Shown in pieces: positions 51,819 to 60,039 of a DNA stretch of 64,000 nucleotides (positions are counted from its first letter, which is position 1; each line of letters starts with the position of its first letter). The stretch spans positions 134,688 through 198,687 of the forward strand of contig CAKPHC010000002.1 in the NCBI GenBank assembly GCA_934155645.1, given 5' to 3'. The translations under genes were made by a program, and so were the position numbers. This DNA is from an uncultured Bacilli bacterium (lineage in GTDB: Bacteria > Bacillota_I > Bacilli_A > RF39 > UBA660). Below the pieces are notes generated by a model. The model saw only the letters and a program-made list of their open reading frames with translations. It searched no databases and was not told the origin of the DNA.

Positions 51819-53892
51819 GTAATAAATTCTCCATATTAATACTTTTACTAAATAAATCTTTATTATCAAATCTATGAGAAATATATATTATCGTTTTATC
51901 TTTATTCTCTTTAAAAATATTTTCTAATATTTCTCGTTCTTTAGTTACATCTACTTGACTCAAGCTTTCATCTAATATATAAATACTGCTCTTCTTAAGT
52001 AAGGCTCTTGCTAATATAATTCTTTGTCTTTCTCCACCACTTATATTAAATCCATTTTCTTCTAAAGGCATTTCATACGATAAAATATTGTTCTTTATAA
52101 TCTCTTCGACTTTAGTAATTTCGGCAACTTTCAAAAATCTATCATAACTAACATCTCTATTCAAAACTATATTATTGTATATAGTATCAGTAAACAGATT
52201 TTCATTCTGTCCAACATAACATATTTCACGTCTTATATCTAGAGAATTATAATCATTAATATCTTTTTCATCAATAAATACCTTGTCACGTTCTATATCA
52301 AAAAACTTCATTAATATCCTTCCAACAGTACTTTTACCAGCGCCACTTTTGCCATATATCATAACTTTATCCCCTGCTTTTACTTGCAAATTAACATTTT
52401 CAAATATATTCTTACGACCATAATAAGAATAATTTAAATCATTGATTCTTATATCACCTTTTAATTCTTTACCGTTATATTTTTTGTCTATCTCCATTTT
52501 TTCTTCTTTGACTTCATACAATTCTGTTACTCTTTCAATAGATATCTTTGCTCTTTTTATTAATAATTCTAATTCTATTATTCCTTTGATTGGTTCTAAA
52601 AAATATACAATCATACTGTTGTAAGTTAAGATGCTACCTATTGTCATTTTACCCTTTAAAACGAACAAAGCACTTACAAACATAATAATAGATAAACCTA
52701 CATAATTAATAATATTTTTAAGAAAATTCTCAAAGTTATACAACCTTTGAAATTTATAACTATTATTTAAATAAGTATTATATTTAACGCTCATTTGATT
52801 ACAATTATTTTCTTCTATTTTTAAAGATTTAATTGTATCTATATTATTAATTGATTCAATCATATAAGAATTAACCATTGCTGCGTCTTCCTGATTTTTA
52901 GTAATATATTTTTCGAATATTTTGTTAAATATCTTTATTACAATTAAATAAAGAATAACAATAATTAATCCTATCATAGTAAGATTAAAATTAATTTTTA
53001 ATAATACAAAGAAAACAAATATAACTAGTACTAAATCAACAAAAACCGTCATAAACAACCGACTTATTGTATCTTTAATATCTCCTAAATCATTAATGCG
53101 CGATATAACTTCTCCTGTTGTTCTACTTTTATAATATAAATAAGGAAGTGATACTATATGTTTATAAACATCTAGAATTAAAGTATTATCCAAAGTGTGA
53201 TTAATAAAAGTTAACATATTACTTCTTACTAAATCAATTATTGATTTTAATAAACAAAGGAAAATAAATATAATTATAATGAAATTTAGATTATCGTAGG
53301 AAGAATAACTTAATACTTTCTCAATAATCATTTGAAAACCAAAAGACGTTATTATATTAATAACAGTATATAGTAATGAAAATAAGAATACCGACAATAA
53401 AAACCATTTATACTTATATAGAAACGAAATAATAGAAGTTGATATTTTTGTATTTTTAGAGAGTACAGGGATTGTTTTTATCGGAATGAATATCAAATAT
53501 TGATTAGTTGCAATCTTTTTATAATCTTCTAGTTTATACTTAATAATTCCTCTAGCTGGATCACTTACTGTAATTATTTTTTTCTTTTTATTAATATCTA
53601 CTATTACAATAAAGTGTTGATATTTATTATCTATAATTACATGAGCAATACATGGTAATAATTGCTTATCTAAATCTAATATATCACCTTTTAAAGCCTT
53701 AGTATCAAATCCTAATTTTCTACCAGCTTCTAAAAGATATAAAGCATTACTACCATCCTTAGATGTTTTAGTAAGTTCTCTTAAATACTCTTTAGAAACA
53801 TCACCACCATATGTTTTTATAATAGTAAGTAAGGAACATACTCCACAATCTTTAATATCGTCTTGCCTAATCCAAATATGTTTTTTTAACAC
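51811..53892 (-). CDS. Peptidase-containing ABC exporter (C39 type) for double-glycine peptides
   Basis: A 693-residue transporter that removes the leader and exports the peptide. The N-terminal C39 domain has Gln10, Cys16 (QDDIKDCGVCS), His93 and Asp111 (SDPARG). About six helices span 160-430 (TGEVISRINDLGDI is the usual coupling segment). The ATPase domain has Walker A GKSGAGKST, signature ISGGERQR and Walker B IYILDES. It starts at a GTG with GGAGGTG upstream. Substrates are most likely the two double-glycine peptides downstream. Confidence 0.92.
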   Translation of the reverse strand: MLKKHIWIRQDDIKDCGVCSLLTIIKTYGGDVSKEYLRELTKTSKDGSNALYLLEAGRKLGFDTKALKGDILDLDKQLLPCIAHVIIDNKYQHFIVIVDINKKKKIITVSDPARGIIKYKLEDYKKIATNQYLIFIPIKTIPVLSKNTKISTSIISFLYKYKWFLLSVFLFSLLYTVINIITSFGFQMIIEKVLSYSSYDNLNFIIIIFIFLCLLKSIIDLVRSNMLTFINHTLDNTLILDVYKHIVSLPYLYYKSRTTGEVISRINDLGDIKDTISRLFMTVFVDLVLVIFVFFVLLKINFNLTMIGLIIVILYLIVIKIFNKIFEKYITKNQEDAAMVNSYMIESINNIDTIKSLKIEENNCNQMSVKYNTYLNNSYKFQRLYNFENFLKNIINYVGLSIIMFVSALFVLKGKMTIGSILTYNSMIVYFLEPIKGIIELELLIKRAKISIERVTELYEVKEEKMEIDKKYNGKELKGDIRINDLNYSYYGRKNIFENVNLQVKAGDKVMIYGKSGAGKSTVGRILMKFFDIERDKVFIDEKDINDYNSLDIRREICYVGQNENLFTDTIYNNIVLNRDVSYDRFLKVAEITKVEEIIKNNILSYEMPLEENGFNISGGERQRIILARALLKKSSIYILDESLSQVDVTKEREILENIFKENKDKTIIYISHRFDNKDLFSKSINMENLLHA

Positions 53893-53939
53893 CTTATCAC
53901 CTCCTCAATATAATTATTCTATTTTTGTACCCCGATTTC

Positions 53940-53985
53940 CTAAAAAAAAGTTAAAAAAAGAATTATTTTTTCAATAACTCTCTCT
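53940..53985 (-). terminator. Weak terminator after the nuclease gene
   Basis: AGTTATTG...TAACT with A/T-rich inner pairing, then eight T on the minus strand; low GC makes it weak. Confidence 0.4.
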
Positions 53986-54775
53986 TTAACTTCCTTTTTA
54001 ACTTTTTTCTACTACCTTTATAATTAGTTGATATTACAAATATAAATACAACTATTGCTAAAACATACATATAAAAAGGAACATCTTCTTCTATTAATTC
54101 AAACTTTGCTGTTAAAGTTAAATCATTATTTACTGGCAAAGAAAAATCATATATCTCATCGTTTAAATACCATCCTAAAAATTTATACTTATCTTTCTTA
54201 GGATTTGATATAGGATTTACTACACTACCTTCATCAACTTTAACTTTTTTCTTTGTTTTATCATAAACAAAAGTAACCGTATATTCTTTACTAGGAATAA
54301 CTTCTACGTAATTGTTCCAAATCCCTATTTTTTCTTCTTTAGCTTTTCCCTCTACTTTTTTTAACTCATCAGTATAAGCATAATTGCCATATAAATATGC
54401 TACCTTAGCATAACCTTTTTCTAACAATTCTTCTTGCAAAAAATTATTATCATAATAAACCCATACTAAATGTCTTTTATATTTATCCAATTTACTACTT
54501 CCATCATCATATTCAATAACAATCTTTTTTGCATTAGTTAATTTGTCACAAGTATAATTACTAGCTTCTTTTCCAAATGGTTCTTCTCCCTTAGTAGGAT
54601 GAACAGTCTCTGGAGTATCTATTGCTAAGAATCTTGCCTTTATTTCTTCATTATCTAAAATAAAACTTGCTGTATCACCATCTACACACTTAGAAAAAGT
54701 TACTTCTTTCTTTTCATTAGCATAAACTGGCACAGTTAATAAAAATACAAATAAAAATAATACTACTTTCTTCAT
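53963..54775 (-). CDS. Secreted thermonuclease-like protein with a membrane anchor
   Basis: A 270-residue exported protein. Signal peptide at 1-20 (KKVVLFLFVFLLTVPVYA). A staphylococcal-nuclease domain spans about 25-155 with DGDTASFIL, RFLAIDTPET, PFGKEAS and KYKRHLVWVYY supplying the catalytic Arg/Glu/Arg set. A Listeria-Bacteroides type repeat lies at about 165-230 (YTVTFVYDK ... YKFLGWYLN ... LTLTAKFE). A C-terminal helix and a strongly basic tail end the protein. It could degrade extracellular DNA at the cell surface. The second of two adjacent ATGs is preferred because AGAGG then has a 6-base spacing. Confidence 0.88.
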   Translation of the reverse strand: MKKVVLFLFVFLLTVPVYANEKKEVTFSKCVDGDTASFILDNEEIKARFLAIDTPETVHPTKGEEPFGKEASNYTCDKLTNAKKIVIEYDDGSSKLDKYKRHLVWVYYDNNFLQEELLEKGYAKVAYLYGNYAYTDELKKVEGKAKEEKIGIWNNYVEVIPSKEYTVTFVYDKTKKKVKVDEGSVVNPISNPKKDKYKFLGWYLNDEIYDFSLPVNNDLTLTAKFELIEEDVPFYMYVLAIVVFIFVISTNYKGSRKKLKRKLKRELLKK

Positions 54776-54882
54776 CATATACCTCTTTACTATATTACTA
54801 GTATAGCAAAGTAATACTTAAAAAGCACTTAAAACCGAAATTAGATACTAAATATCATTTATATAATTATAAATAGTTCACA

Positions 54883-56463
54883 TTATTTTCCACTATTTCC
54901 ATAGTTAGATAAAACTCTTGCCGAAGGATCATTTACTTGACATCCCTTCCAATTTTTATTTGGCATCCAATAATCAACAATTAAATCACTTCTTCCAGGA
55001 TAAAATTCTTCAAATATTTCCCTGTACAATAAGGATTCTTTTGTAAAAGGTGTATGGTTTTTATACTTTTTTATTTTTGTCTTAAATTCATCATCACTAT
55101 ATTTTTTTTCAGCATATTCTTTTAAATCATCGACTAATGAATGCCCAACAGCATCACTAAAAGCAGCTTTTTCTCTATATAAAATATTTTCTGGTAAATA
55201 ACTATTATCAAAAGCTTTTCTTAATAAATATTTTCCCATATTATATTTATTTATTTTTATTTCGGGGTTAATTTCCATAACATATTTAACAAAGTCCAAA
55301 TCTGCAAAAGGCACCCTTGCTTCCAATGAGTTGCTAGAAATACATCTGTCAGCTCTTAAAACATCATACATATATAATTCTCTAATTCTTTTTTCACTTT
55401 CTAATTGAAATTCACTTGCATTTGGAGCAAAGTCTGTATATTTATAACCAAATAACTCATCACTAACTTCACCTGTTAATAAAACTCTTATATCCGTATT
55501 TTTTCTAATCCATTTACACAACAAGTACATACCAATAGATGCTCTAATTGTAGTTATATCCCAAGTCTCTAAATTATAAATTACTTCTCTCAAACACTTT
55601 ATTACATCGTCCTTAGTTATTATTACTTCAGTATGTTCGCTACCAATATAATCTGCTACTTGTCTTGCATACTTTAAATCAATTGCATCAATATCCATGC
55701 CAACAGCAAAAGTCTTAATTGGTTTATTTAAATGTCTTGCTGCAATACTACAAACCAAACTTGAATCTAACCCACCACTTAGTAGAAATCCGAGAGGAGC
55801 ATCAGAATCCAATCTTTTTATTACTCCTTTTGTTAGTTTATTATTAATATTTTTAAATATTTCATCTAATGAATCATTTCTAACTTCTTTAACATCTGTT
55901 AAATCACAATACTTAACAAATTTACCATCAATATAATAATGTCCAGGTGGAAAGGGATAAACTTCTGAACACAAGTCATTAATTGCCTTAACCTCACTCG
56001 AAAAAATAATATCTTTACTTTCACGAAGATATCCATAAAACAATGGTCTTATGCCTATAGGGTCTCTTCCAGCTATGATTTTCTTAGATTTCTTATCATA
56101 CAAAACAAGTGCAAATTCTGCATCCAGTTTTTCAAACATATCAACACCATACTCATTATAAAGCGGCAATAATATTTCACAATCACTTTCACTTTCAAAA
56201 GTTATACCTTTTTTTAACATTTTATCTTTTTCAAATCGATAATTGTATATTTCACCATTACATACCAACGTTGCATAATTTTTTTCAAAAGGTTGCATTC
56301 CTTTTTCATTCAATCCCATAATTGCTAACCTATGGAAGCAAAACAAATTATTATCAACTTCTATCTTTCTTGTTTGATCTGGACCACGATATTGTATCTT
56401 TTTAAACCCCTCTAATATTTTCTTTTCATCTTTTTTGTTTGTACTAACTACAAATCCACACAT
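54883..56463 (-). CDS. asnB: Asparagine synthetase (glutamine-hydrolysing)
   Basis: A 526-residue enzyme that makes asparagine from aspartate, ATP and glutamine. The start at 56463 puts the nucleophile Cys directly after Met (MCGFVVST), as required for the class II amidotransferase domain; an upstream in-frame extension is therefore rejected. IQYRGPD and CNGEIYNY are glutaminase motifs. The synthetase half has the PP-loop LLSGGLDSS near residue 235 and LTGEVSDELFGY. Expression is governed by the T-box at 56503-56758. Confidence 0.95.
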   Translation of the reverse strand: MCGFVVSTNKKDEKKILEGFKKIQYRGPDQTRKIEVDNNLFCFHRLAIMGLNEKGMQPFEKNYATLVCNGEIYNYRFEKDKMLKKGITFESESDCEILLPLYNEYGVDMFEKLDAEFALVLYDKKSKKIIAGRDPIGIRPLFYGYLRESKDIIFSSEVKAINDLCSEVYPFPPGHYYIDGKFVKYCDLTDVKEVRNDSLDEIFKNINNKLTKGVIKRLDSDAPLGFLLSGGLDSSLVCSIAARHLNKPIKTFAVGMDIDAIDLKYARQVADYIGSEHTEVIITKDDVIKCLREVIYNLETWDITTIRASIGMYLLCKWIRKNTDIRVLLTGEVSDELFGYKYTDFAPNASEFQLESEKRIRELYMYDVLRADRCISSNSLEARVPFADLDFVKYVMEINPEIKINKYNMGKYLLRKAFDNSYLPENILYREKAAFSDAVGHSLVDDLKEYAEKKYSDDEFKTKIKKYKNHTPFTKESLLYREIFEEFYPGRSDLIVDYWMPNKNWKGCQVNDPSARVLSNYGNSGK

Positions 56464-56502
56464 AATATTTTCCTCCATTCTATTCAGTTAAATAGAACAA
56501 AT

Positions 56503-56758
56503 AAAAAAGTTATTCATCCCCATGGGACGAATAACTGAAAATCCGCGGTACCACCCAACTTATCATATAATAATACAATCTCTCTAGTTCTAACAAACCA
56601 TAGTAATCTGATAACGGTTTACCTCCGACTTAGCCTACTCAACAATTTTCGGTAAATAACTCCAAAGTGTTCTTTCATATTATTCCAATTACTAAGTTCA
56701 CACTGTCCTTAGCTCACTTTAATTTTTCTAATATTACTTTTCTTTTTCATAGTTCTTA
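56503..56758 (-). ncRNA. T-box leader of asnB (tRNA-Asn sensing, inferred)
   Basis: On the minus strand the canonical T-box GGGTGGTACCGCGG (plus 56543-56556) precedes a terminator AGTTATTCGTCCC/GGGATGAATAACT (arms 56524-56536 and 56508-56520) and TTTTTT. The long 5' part forms stem I and others. The tRNA is inferred from asnB; the specifier codon was not assigned. Confidence 0.92.
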
Positions 56759-56764
56759 GTAAAG

Positions 56765-56793
56765 ATACTAAAACATATTTAATAAAATGTCAA
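56765..56793 (-). promoter_or_regulatory. Predicted promoter of the asnB T-box operon
   Basis: TTGACA (56788-56793) and TAGTAT (56765-56770) with a 17-base spacer on the minus strand. Confidence 0.7.
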
Positions 56794-56852
56794 TACTTTC
56801 GTATTTAAAAAATTTTAATATGCACTAATAAAATTAAGAACGAATGACAAAT

Positions 56853-57014
56853 TTAAAAATTGGCGTTTTGATTGGCGTTGGCTAAAATTTCTACTTCATT
56901 TTTAAACTGGTCGAATTCGACTGCTTTAAAAATTTCATTATTTAATTCTTCCCATACACCTAGAAAAGGAATTGTTTCTTTATTTCTTAACAAATAAACG
57001 ATAAATAATCTTTC
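56853..57014 (-). pseudogene. KilA-N domain remnant
   Basis: The otherwise empty stretch between the asnB leader and tRNA-Ile holds an open frame without a start codon. It reads LLRNKETIPFLGVWEELNN then EIFKAVEFDQFKNE, the middle of a KilA-N domain (usual pattern LRNxxTIxFLGxWExxNNPxFxxVEFDxFK). The similarity stops after FKNE, and a stop follows 10 residues later. KilA-N proteins are common in phages and defence islands, so this is a decayed leftover of a mobile or phage gene. Confidence 0.7.
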
Positions 57015-57022
57015 TTACAAAC

Positions 57023-57052
57023 AAAAAAACTCGAACTATTCAAATTCGAGTT
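57023..57052 (-). terminator. Intrinsic terminator of tRNA-Ile
   Basis: Stem AACTCGAA/TTCGAGTT with a 9-base loop and seven T on the minus strand, 12 bases after the tRNA. Confidence 0.88.
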
Positions 57053-57063
57053 CAAAATCAAAC

Positions 57064-57140
<77 letters not shown>

Positions 57141-57235
57141 AGCTTAATTCAGCCGTACTTCTACATTTTATAATACTTTTTTTAATAATGCAAGGATTTT
57201 TTATCAATTTTAACTAAATTTTCCCCCATAAATAA

Positions 57236-57270
57236 GAAAGTGATAAAAACAAATCGTTATTATCACTATC
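57236..57270 (-). terminator. Possible terminator of the fmt operon
   Basis: Stem AGTGATAA/TTATCACT with a 13-base loop and a short T-rich tail (TTTCTTATTT) on the minus strand. Confidence 0.5.
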
Positions 57271-57284
57271 TCTCCATAAAAATT

Positions 57285-58004
57285 CTATATATTAACATCA
57301 AATTTCTCTATTAAATCAAAATCATAATACTCTAAAGTAATTTTTAATTCTTTATACTTTTCTCCTAACATAACCGAATAATTAGATAAATCAAATTCTA
57401 TCTTAGTTATATTAGAATTGCGATAATAAAGAGTAATATAATTCTTTCCATCTTGAACTCTTATATTATCATCACTTAAAACATCATATAAACTTTGATT
57501 ACTTATCTCATACTTATTACTTACTCCTTCAATCGCAGTAGCCCTAGAAATAAGTTCATTAACAAGTTTAGTATTTAAAAAATCAAATACTACTATAGGT
57601 TTAGTATAACTAAGTACATATTTATTATTTTCTTTTATATAAACATCATTTTCTCTTACAAAGTAATCATTAGTTTTATCACTACCATCACTACTTAAAG
57701 AAAACATATCTTCATTTTTATATTTTTTACCTTCAAAGGTAAACGTTTCATTATCAGTTTGAACCACATATTTATAACTAAAATTATTTTTCTCAATTAA
57801 TTGAAAACCTTTTATATAATTATTAAACTCATTATTAGAAGGACTTCCACTCTTTTCACTTCTTAAGTTAACAATTAATACTGCAAACAAAACTACATAA
57901 AAGATTAATATAATAATTGAACGATATTGTCTATTGGTATAAAGTTCTTTTATATTAAATTTTTCTTTTTTAGTCTTTTTTTCTTCTTTTTCATTATTAT
58001 TCAT
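57285..58004 (-). CDS. Single-pass membrane protein downstream of fmt, unknown function
   Basis: A 239-residue protein with a basic cytosolic start rich in Lys/Glu (MNNNEKEEKKTKKEK), one helix at about 30-48 and a polar extracellular domain. I recognise no family. It overlaps the end of fmt by 8 bases and is the last gene of that pair. The extracellular part (FSYKYVVQTDNETFTFEGKK) recalls small lipoprotein-like sensor domains, but no motif is conserved enough to name. Confidence 0.65.
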   Translation of the reverse strand: MNNNEKEEKKTKKEKFNIKELYTNRQYRSIIILIFYVVLFAVLIVNLRSEKSGSPSNNEFNNYIKGFQLIEKNNFSYKYVVQTDNETFTFEGKKYKNEDMFSLSSDGSDKTNDYFVRENDVYIKENNKYVLSYTKPIVVFDFLNTKLVNELISRATAIEGVSNKYEISNQSLYDVLSDDNIRVQDGKNYITLYYRNSNITKIEFDLSNYSVMLGEKYKELKITLEYYDFDLIEKFDVNI

Positions 58005-58929
58005 TAAAAACTTTACCTATTAAACTTTCTTTATCTATACCATTTAAATATTCTTTTACACTCATTTTTCTTTTACCTTCAGGTTTTATTTCAGTTATAA
58101 CTATTTCACTATCTTTAGTTGATACACCTATACCATCACTATATACTCTTACTATTTCTCCATTTCTCTTAGAAGTATAAACATTATCTTTTATACTTGA
58201 TGCATAAAGTTTCATTACTTTACCATCTAATGTAGCATAAGCAACCGGGAATGGATTAAGACCTCTTATTTTATTATATATATCTAATGAAGTTTCATTA
58301 AAATCTACTAGTTCATCTTCTCTTTTTATTATAGGTGCATATGTAGCTTCACTATCATCTTGTCTTACATGTGGAAAATTACCATCTTTATACTTATTTA
58401 AAACAGTTAATAATAATTCTTTTCCCATAATACTTAACTTATCATGTAATGTTCCAACTGTATCATTTTTATCTATCAAAACTTCTTCACTTTGAATAAT
58501 GTCACCAGTATCCATATGTTCATCCATATACATAATTGTAATACCTGTCTTCATATCACCATTTAGAATAGCTCTATGAATTGGAGCTCCACCTCTTAAT
58601 TTAGGAAGTAATGAAGCATGCACATTAATACAGCCATATTTAGGTAAATCTAATAATACTTTAGGAATAATTTGACCATAAGCACAAGTTACAATTAAAT
58701 CAGGATTTAATTTTACTATATCATCATAATCTTCTCTAATCTTTATTGGTTGAAATACTCTTATATCATTAGCTAAAGCTACTTCTTTAACTTTAGAAAA
58801 CTTAATTGCATGACTTCTTCCAACTTCTTTATCTGGTTGAGTAACTACTCCTATAACATCATAATTTTCTATTAATCCTTCCAATATTGGAACACTAAAT
58901 TCAGGTGTTCCCATAAATACTATTTTCAT
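57997..58929 (-). CDS. fmt: Methionyl-tRNA formyltransferase
   Basis: A 310-residue enzyme that formylates initiator Met-tRNA using 10-formyl-THF. The N-terminal hydrolase fold has IVFMGTPEFSVPIL and VVTQPDKEVGR, and the catalytic segment INVHASLLPKLRGGAPIHRAI contains Asn, His and the SLLPxxRG signature. The C-terminal domain follows FNETSLDIYNKIRGLNPFPVAYA. An in-frame GTG 9 bases upstream was rejected in favour of the ATG at 58929, which matches the family start and has GGTGAT upstream. Confidence 0.97.
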   Translation of the reverse strand: MKIVFMGTPEFSVPILEGLIENYDVIGVVTQPDKEVGRSHAIKFSKVKEVALANDIRVFQPIKIREDYDDIVKLNPDLIVTCAYGQIIPKVLLDLPKYGCINVHASLLPKLRGGAPIHRAILNGDMKTGITIMYMDEHMDTGDIIQSEEVLIDKNDTVGTLHDKLSIMGKELLLTVLNKYKDGNFPHVRQDDSEATYAPIIKREDELVDFNETSLDIYNKIRGLNPFPVAYATLDGKVMKLYASSIKDNVYTSKRNGEIVRVYSDGIGVSTKDSEIVITEIKPEGKRKMSVKEYLNGIDKESLIGKVFNE

Positions 58930-58977
58930 TATTATCACCTAGAGATATTATATTATAAATAAACTTTTTAATCAAAC

Positions 58978-59003
58978 TAAAAAAAGTTCTTAATCTAAGA
59001 ACT
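58978..59003 (-). terminator. Intrinsic terminator of the CotE-like gene
   Basis: Stem AGTTCTTA/TAAGAACT with a 3-base loop, then seven T on the minus strand. Confidence 0.85.
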
Positions 59004-59526
59004 CTTCTTTTACTTCTTCATCTATTTGTTTATCTACTTCTTCTAAATCTGGTTCATCATCTATTACATCCCACTCATCTTCATCTTCATCAATTGCAAT
59101 CTTTACTTTAGTATCTCCTACTATTTCAATTCCAAGTTCTTTTTCTACCGTATAGAATATTTTTCCATCTTTAATATCTACTTTTACACAACTAGGTTGT
59201 TTTAGACTTCTTACTATTATTTCTTCACTAGAAGAATTGTCAGTATCATTTTTTCTTGGAACAGTAACAACTTCTTTATAAGTATCAGTCTGTCTTACTA
59301 CTTCAGTTTTAGTATCATCTTGACAAGAATACCAAATATTAATATCATAGCTACCTTCTACAGTAACAGTATCACCACTTTTATATCCTCTAAAATTATG
59401 ATTAATAACCCAGCAACCTAGGATTGTAGTTGCTTCACATTCTGGAGTAACAGAATTAGTAGTAGTAAATGTCTTTTTGCCTTTTCCTATTACCGCTTTA
59501 GTAACTATTTCTTTAAAACTAGCCAT
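58990..59526 (-). CDS. Outer spore coat protein CotE-like
   Basis: A 178-residue homologue of the Bacillus spore coat morphogenetic protein CotE. Strongly similar parts are FKEIVTKAVIGKGKK, TILGCWVINHNF, VTVEGSYDINIWYS, TKTEVV, VRSLKQPSCVKVDI and VEKELGIEIVGDTKV, plus the very acidic end. In Bacillus CotE builds the outer coat layer. Here it is a single gene between fmt and rbfA with its own terminator. It suggests that the lineage sporulates or kept the gene for another purpose. GAGGAGGA precedes the ATG at 59526; an upstream in-frame extension was rejected. Confidence 0.85.
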   Translation of the reverse strand: MASFKEIVTKAVIGKGKKTFTTTNSVTPECEATTILGCWVINHNFRGYKSGDTVTVEGSYDINIWYSCQDDTKTEVVRQTDTYKEVVTVPRKNDTDNSSSEEIIVRSLKQPSCVKVDIKDGKIFYTVEKELGIEIVGDTKVKIAIDEDEDEWDVIDDEPDLEEVDKQIDEEVKEEFLD

Positions 59527-59573
59527 AATATTCCTCCTCAATCTAATTTATGCGACTAGTTTCGTTTTAGTTC

Positions 59574-59602
59574 AAAAAAAATACAAGAAATTAATCTTGT
59601 AT
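59574..59602 (-). terminator. Intrinsic terminator of rbfA
   Basis: Stem ATACAAGA/TCTTGTAT with a 6-base loop, then eight T on the minus strand. Confidence 0.85.
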
Positions 59603-59603
59603 C

Positions 59604-59951
59604 TTACATTTCATCTTTCTCATGTAACTCTTCTATTTTCTTTTCTATTCTATTACCATATTCGATAGATTCATCAAATATAAATTTAAGTTCAGGAGTA
59701 TGTCTAATATCTACTCTTTCACTAAGTTTACCTCTTATAAAAGATTTTGCTCTATCAAGTGCTTTTAATGTATCTATTTTCTTACTCATATCTAATACTG
59801 TAAAATATACTTTTGCATAGCTCAAATCACTAGTAATATCACAATCAGTTATAGTTACAAATTTAATATTTTCATCTTTAACCTCAGTACTTAAAATATA
59901 ACTTATTTCTTTAACAAAAGTACTGTTTAATCTCTCTATCTTAACATTCAT
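59604..59951 (-). CDS. rbfA: Ribosome-binding factor A
   Basis: A 115-residue KH-type factor that helps mature the 30S subunit. The core VTITDCDITSDLSYAKVYFTVL and the end RHTPELKFIFDESIEYGNRIEKKI are family hallmarks. AAGGAGG lies before the ATG at 59951, so an upstream in-frame extension was rejected. It follows infB in the nusA-infB-rbfA order. Confidence 0.95.
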   Translation of the reverse strand: MNVKIERLNSTFVKEISYILSTEVKDENIKFVTITDCDITSDLSYAKVYFTVLDMSKKIDTLKALDRAKSFIRGKLSERVDIRHTPELKFIFDESIEYGNRIEKKIEELHEKDEM

Positions 59952-60000
59952 GCTAAATCCTCCTTGCAACTATATCATATCTTTTTTTTAAGTTTTTTGC

Positions 60001-60039
60001 AATAAAAAGAACTAGTTACTTTTTAATTTCAACTAGTTC
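60001..60039 (-). terminator. Terminator-like hairpin after infB
   Basis: GAACTAGTT/AACTAGTTC stem with a 13-base loop and TTTTTATTG on the minus strand, overlapping the infB stop. It separates infB from rbfA, so rbfA may depend on read-through or its own promoter. Confidence 0.75.
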
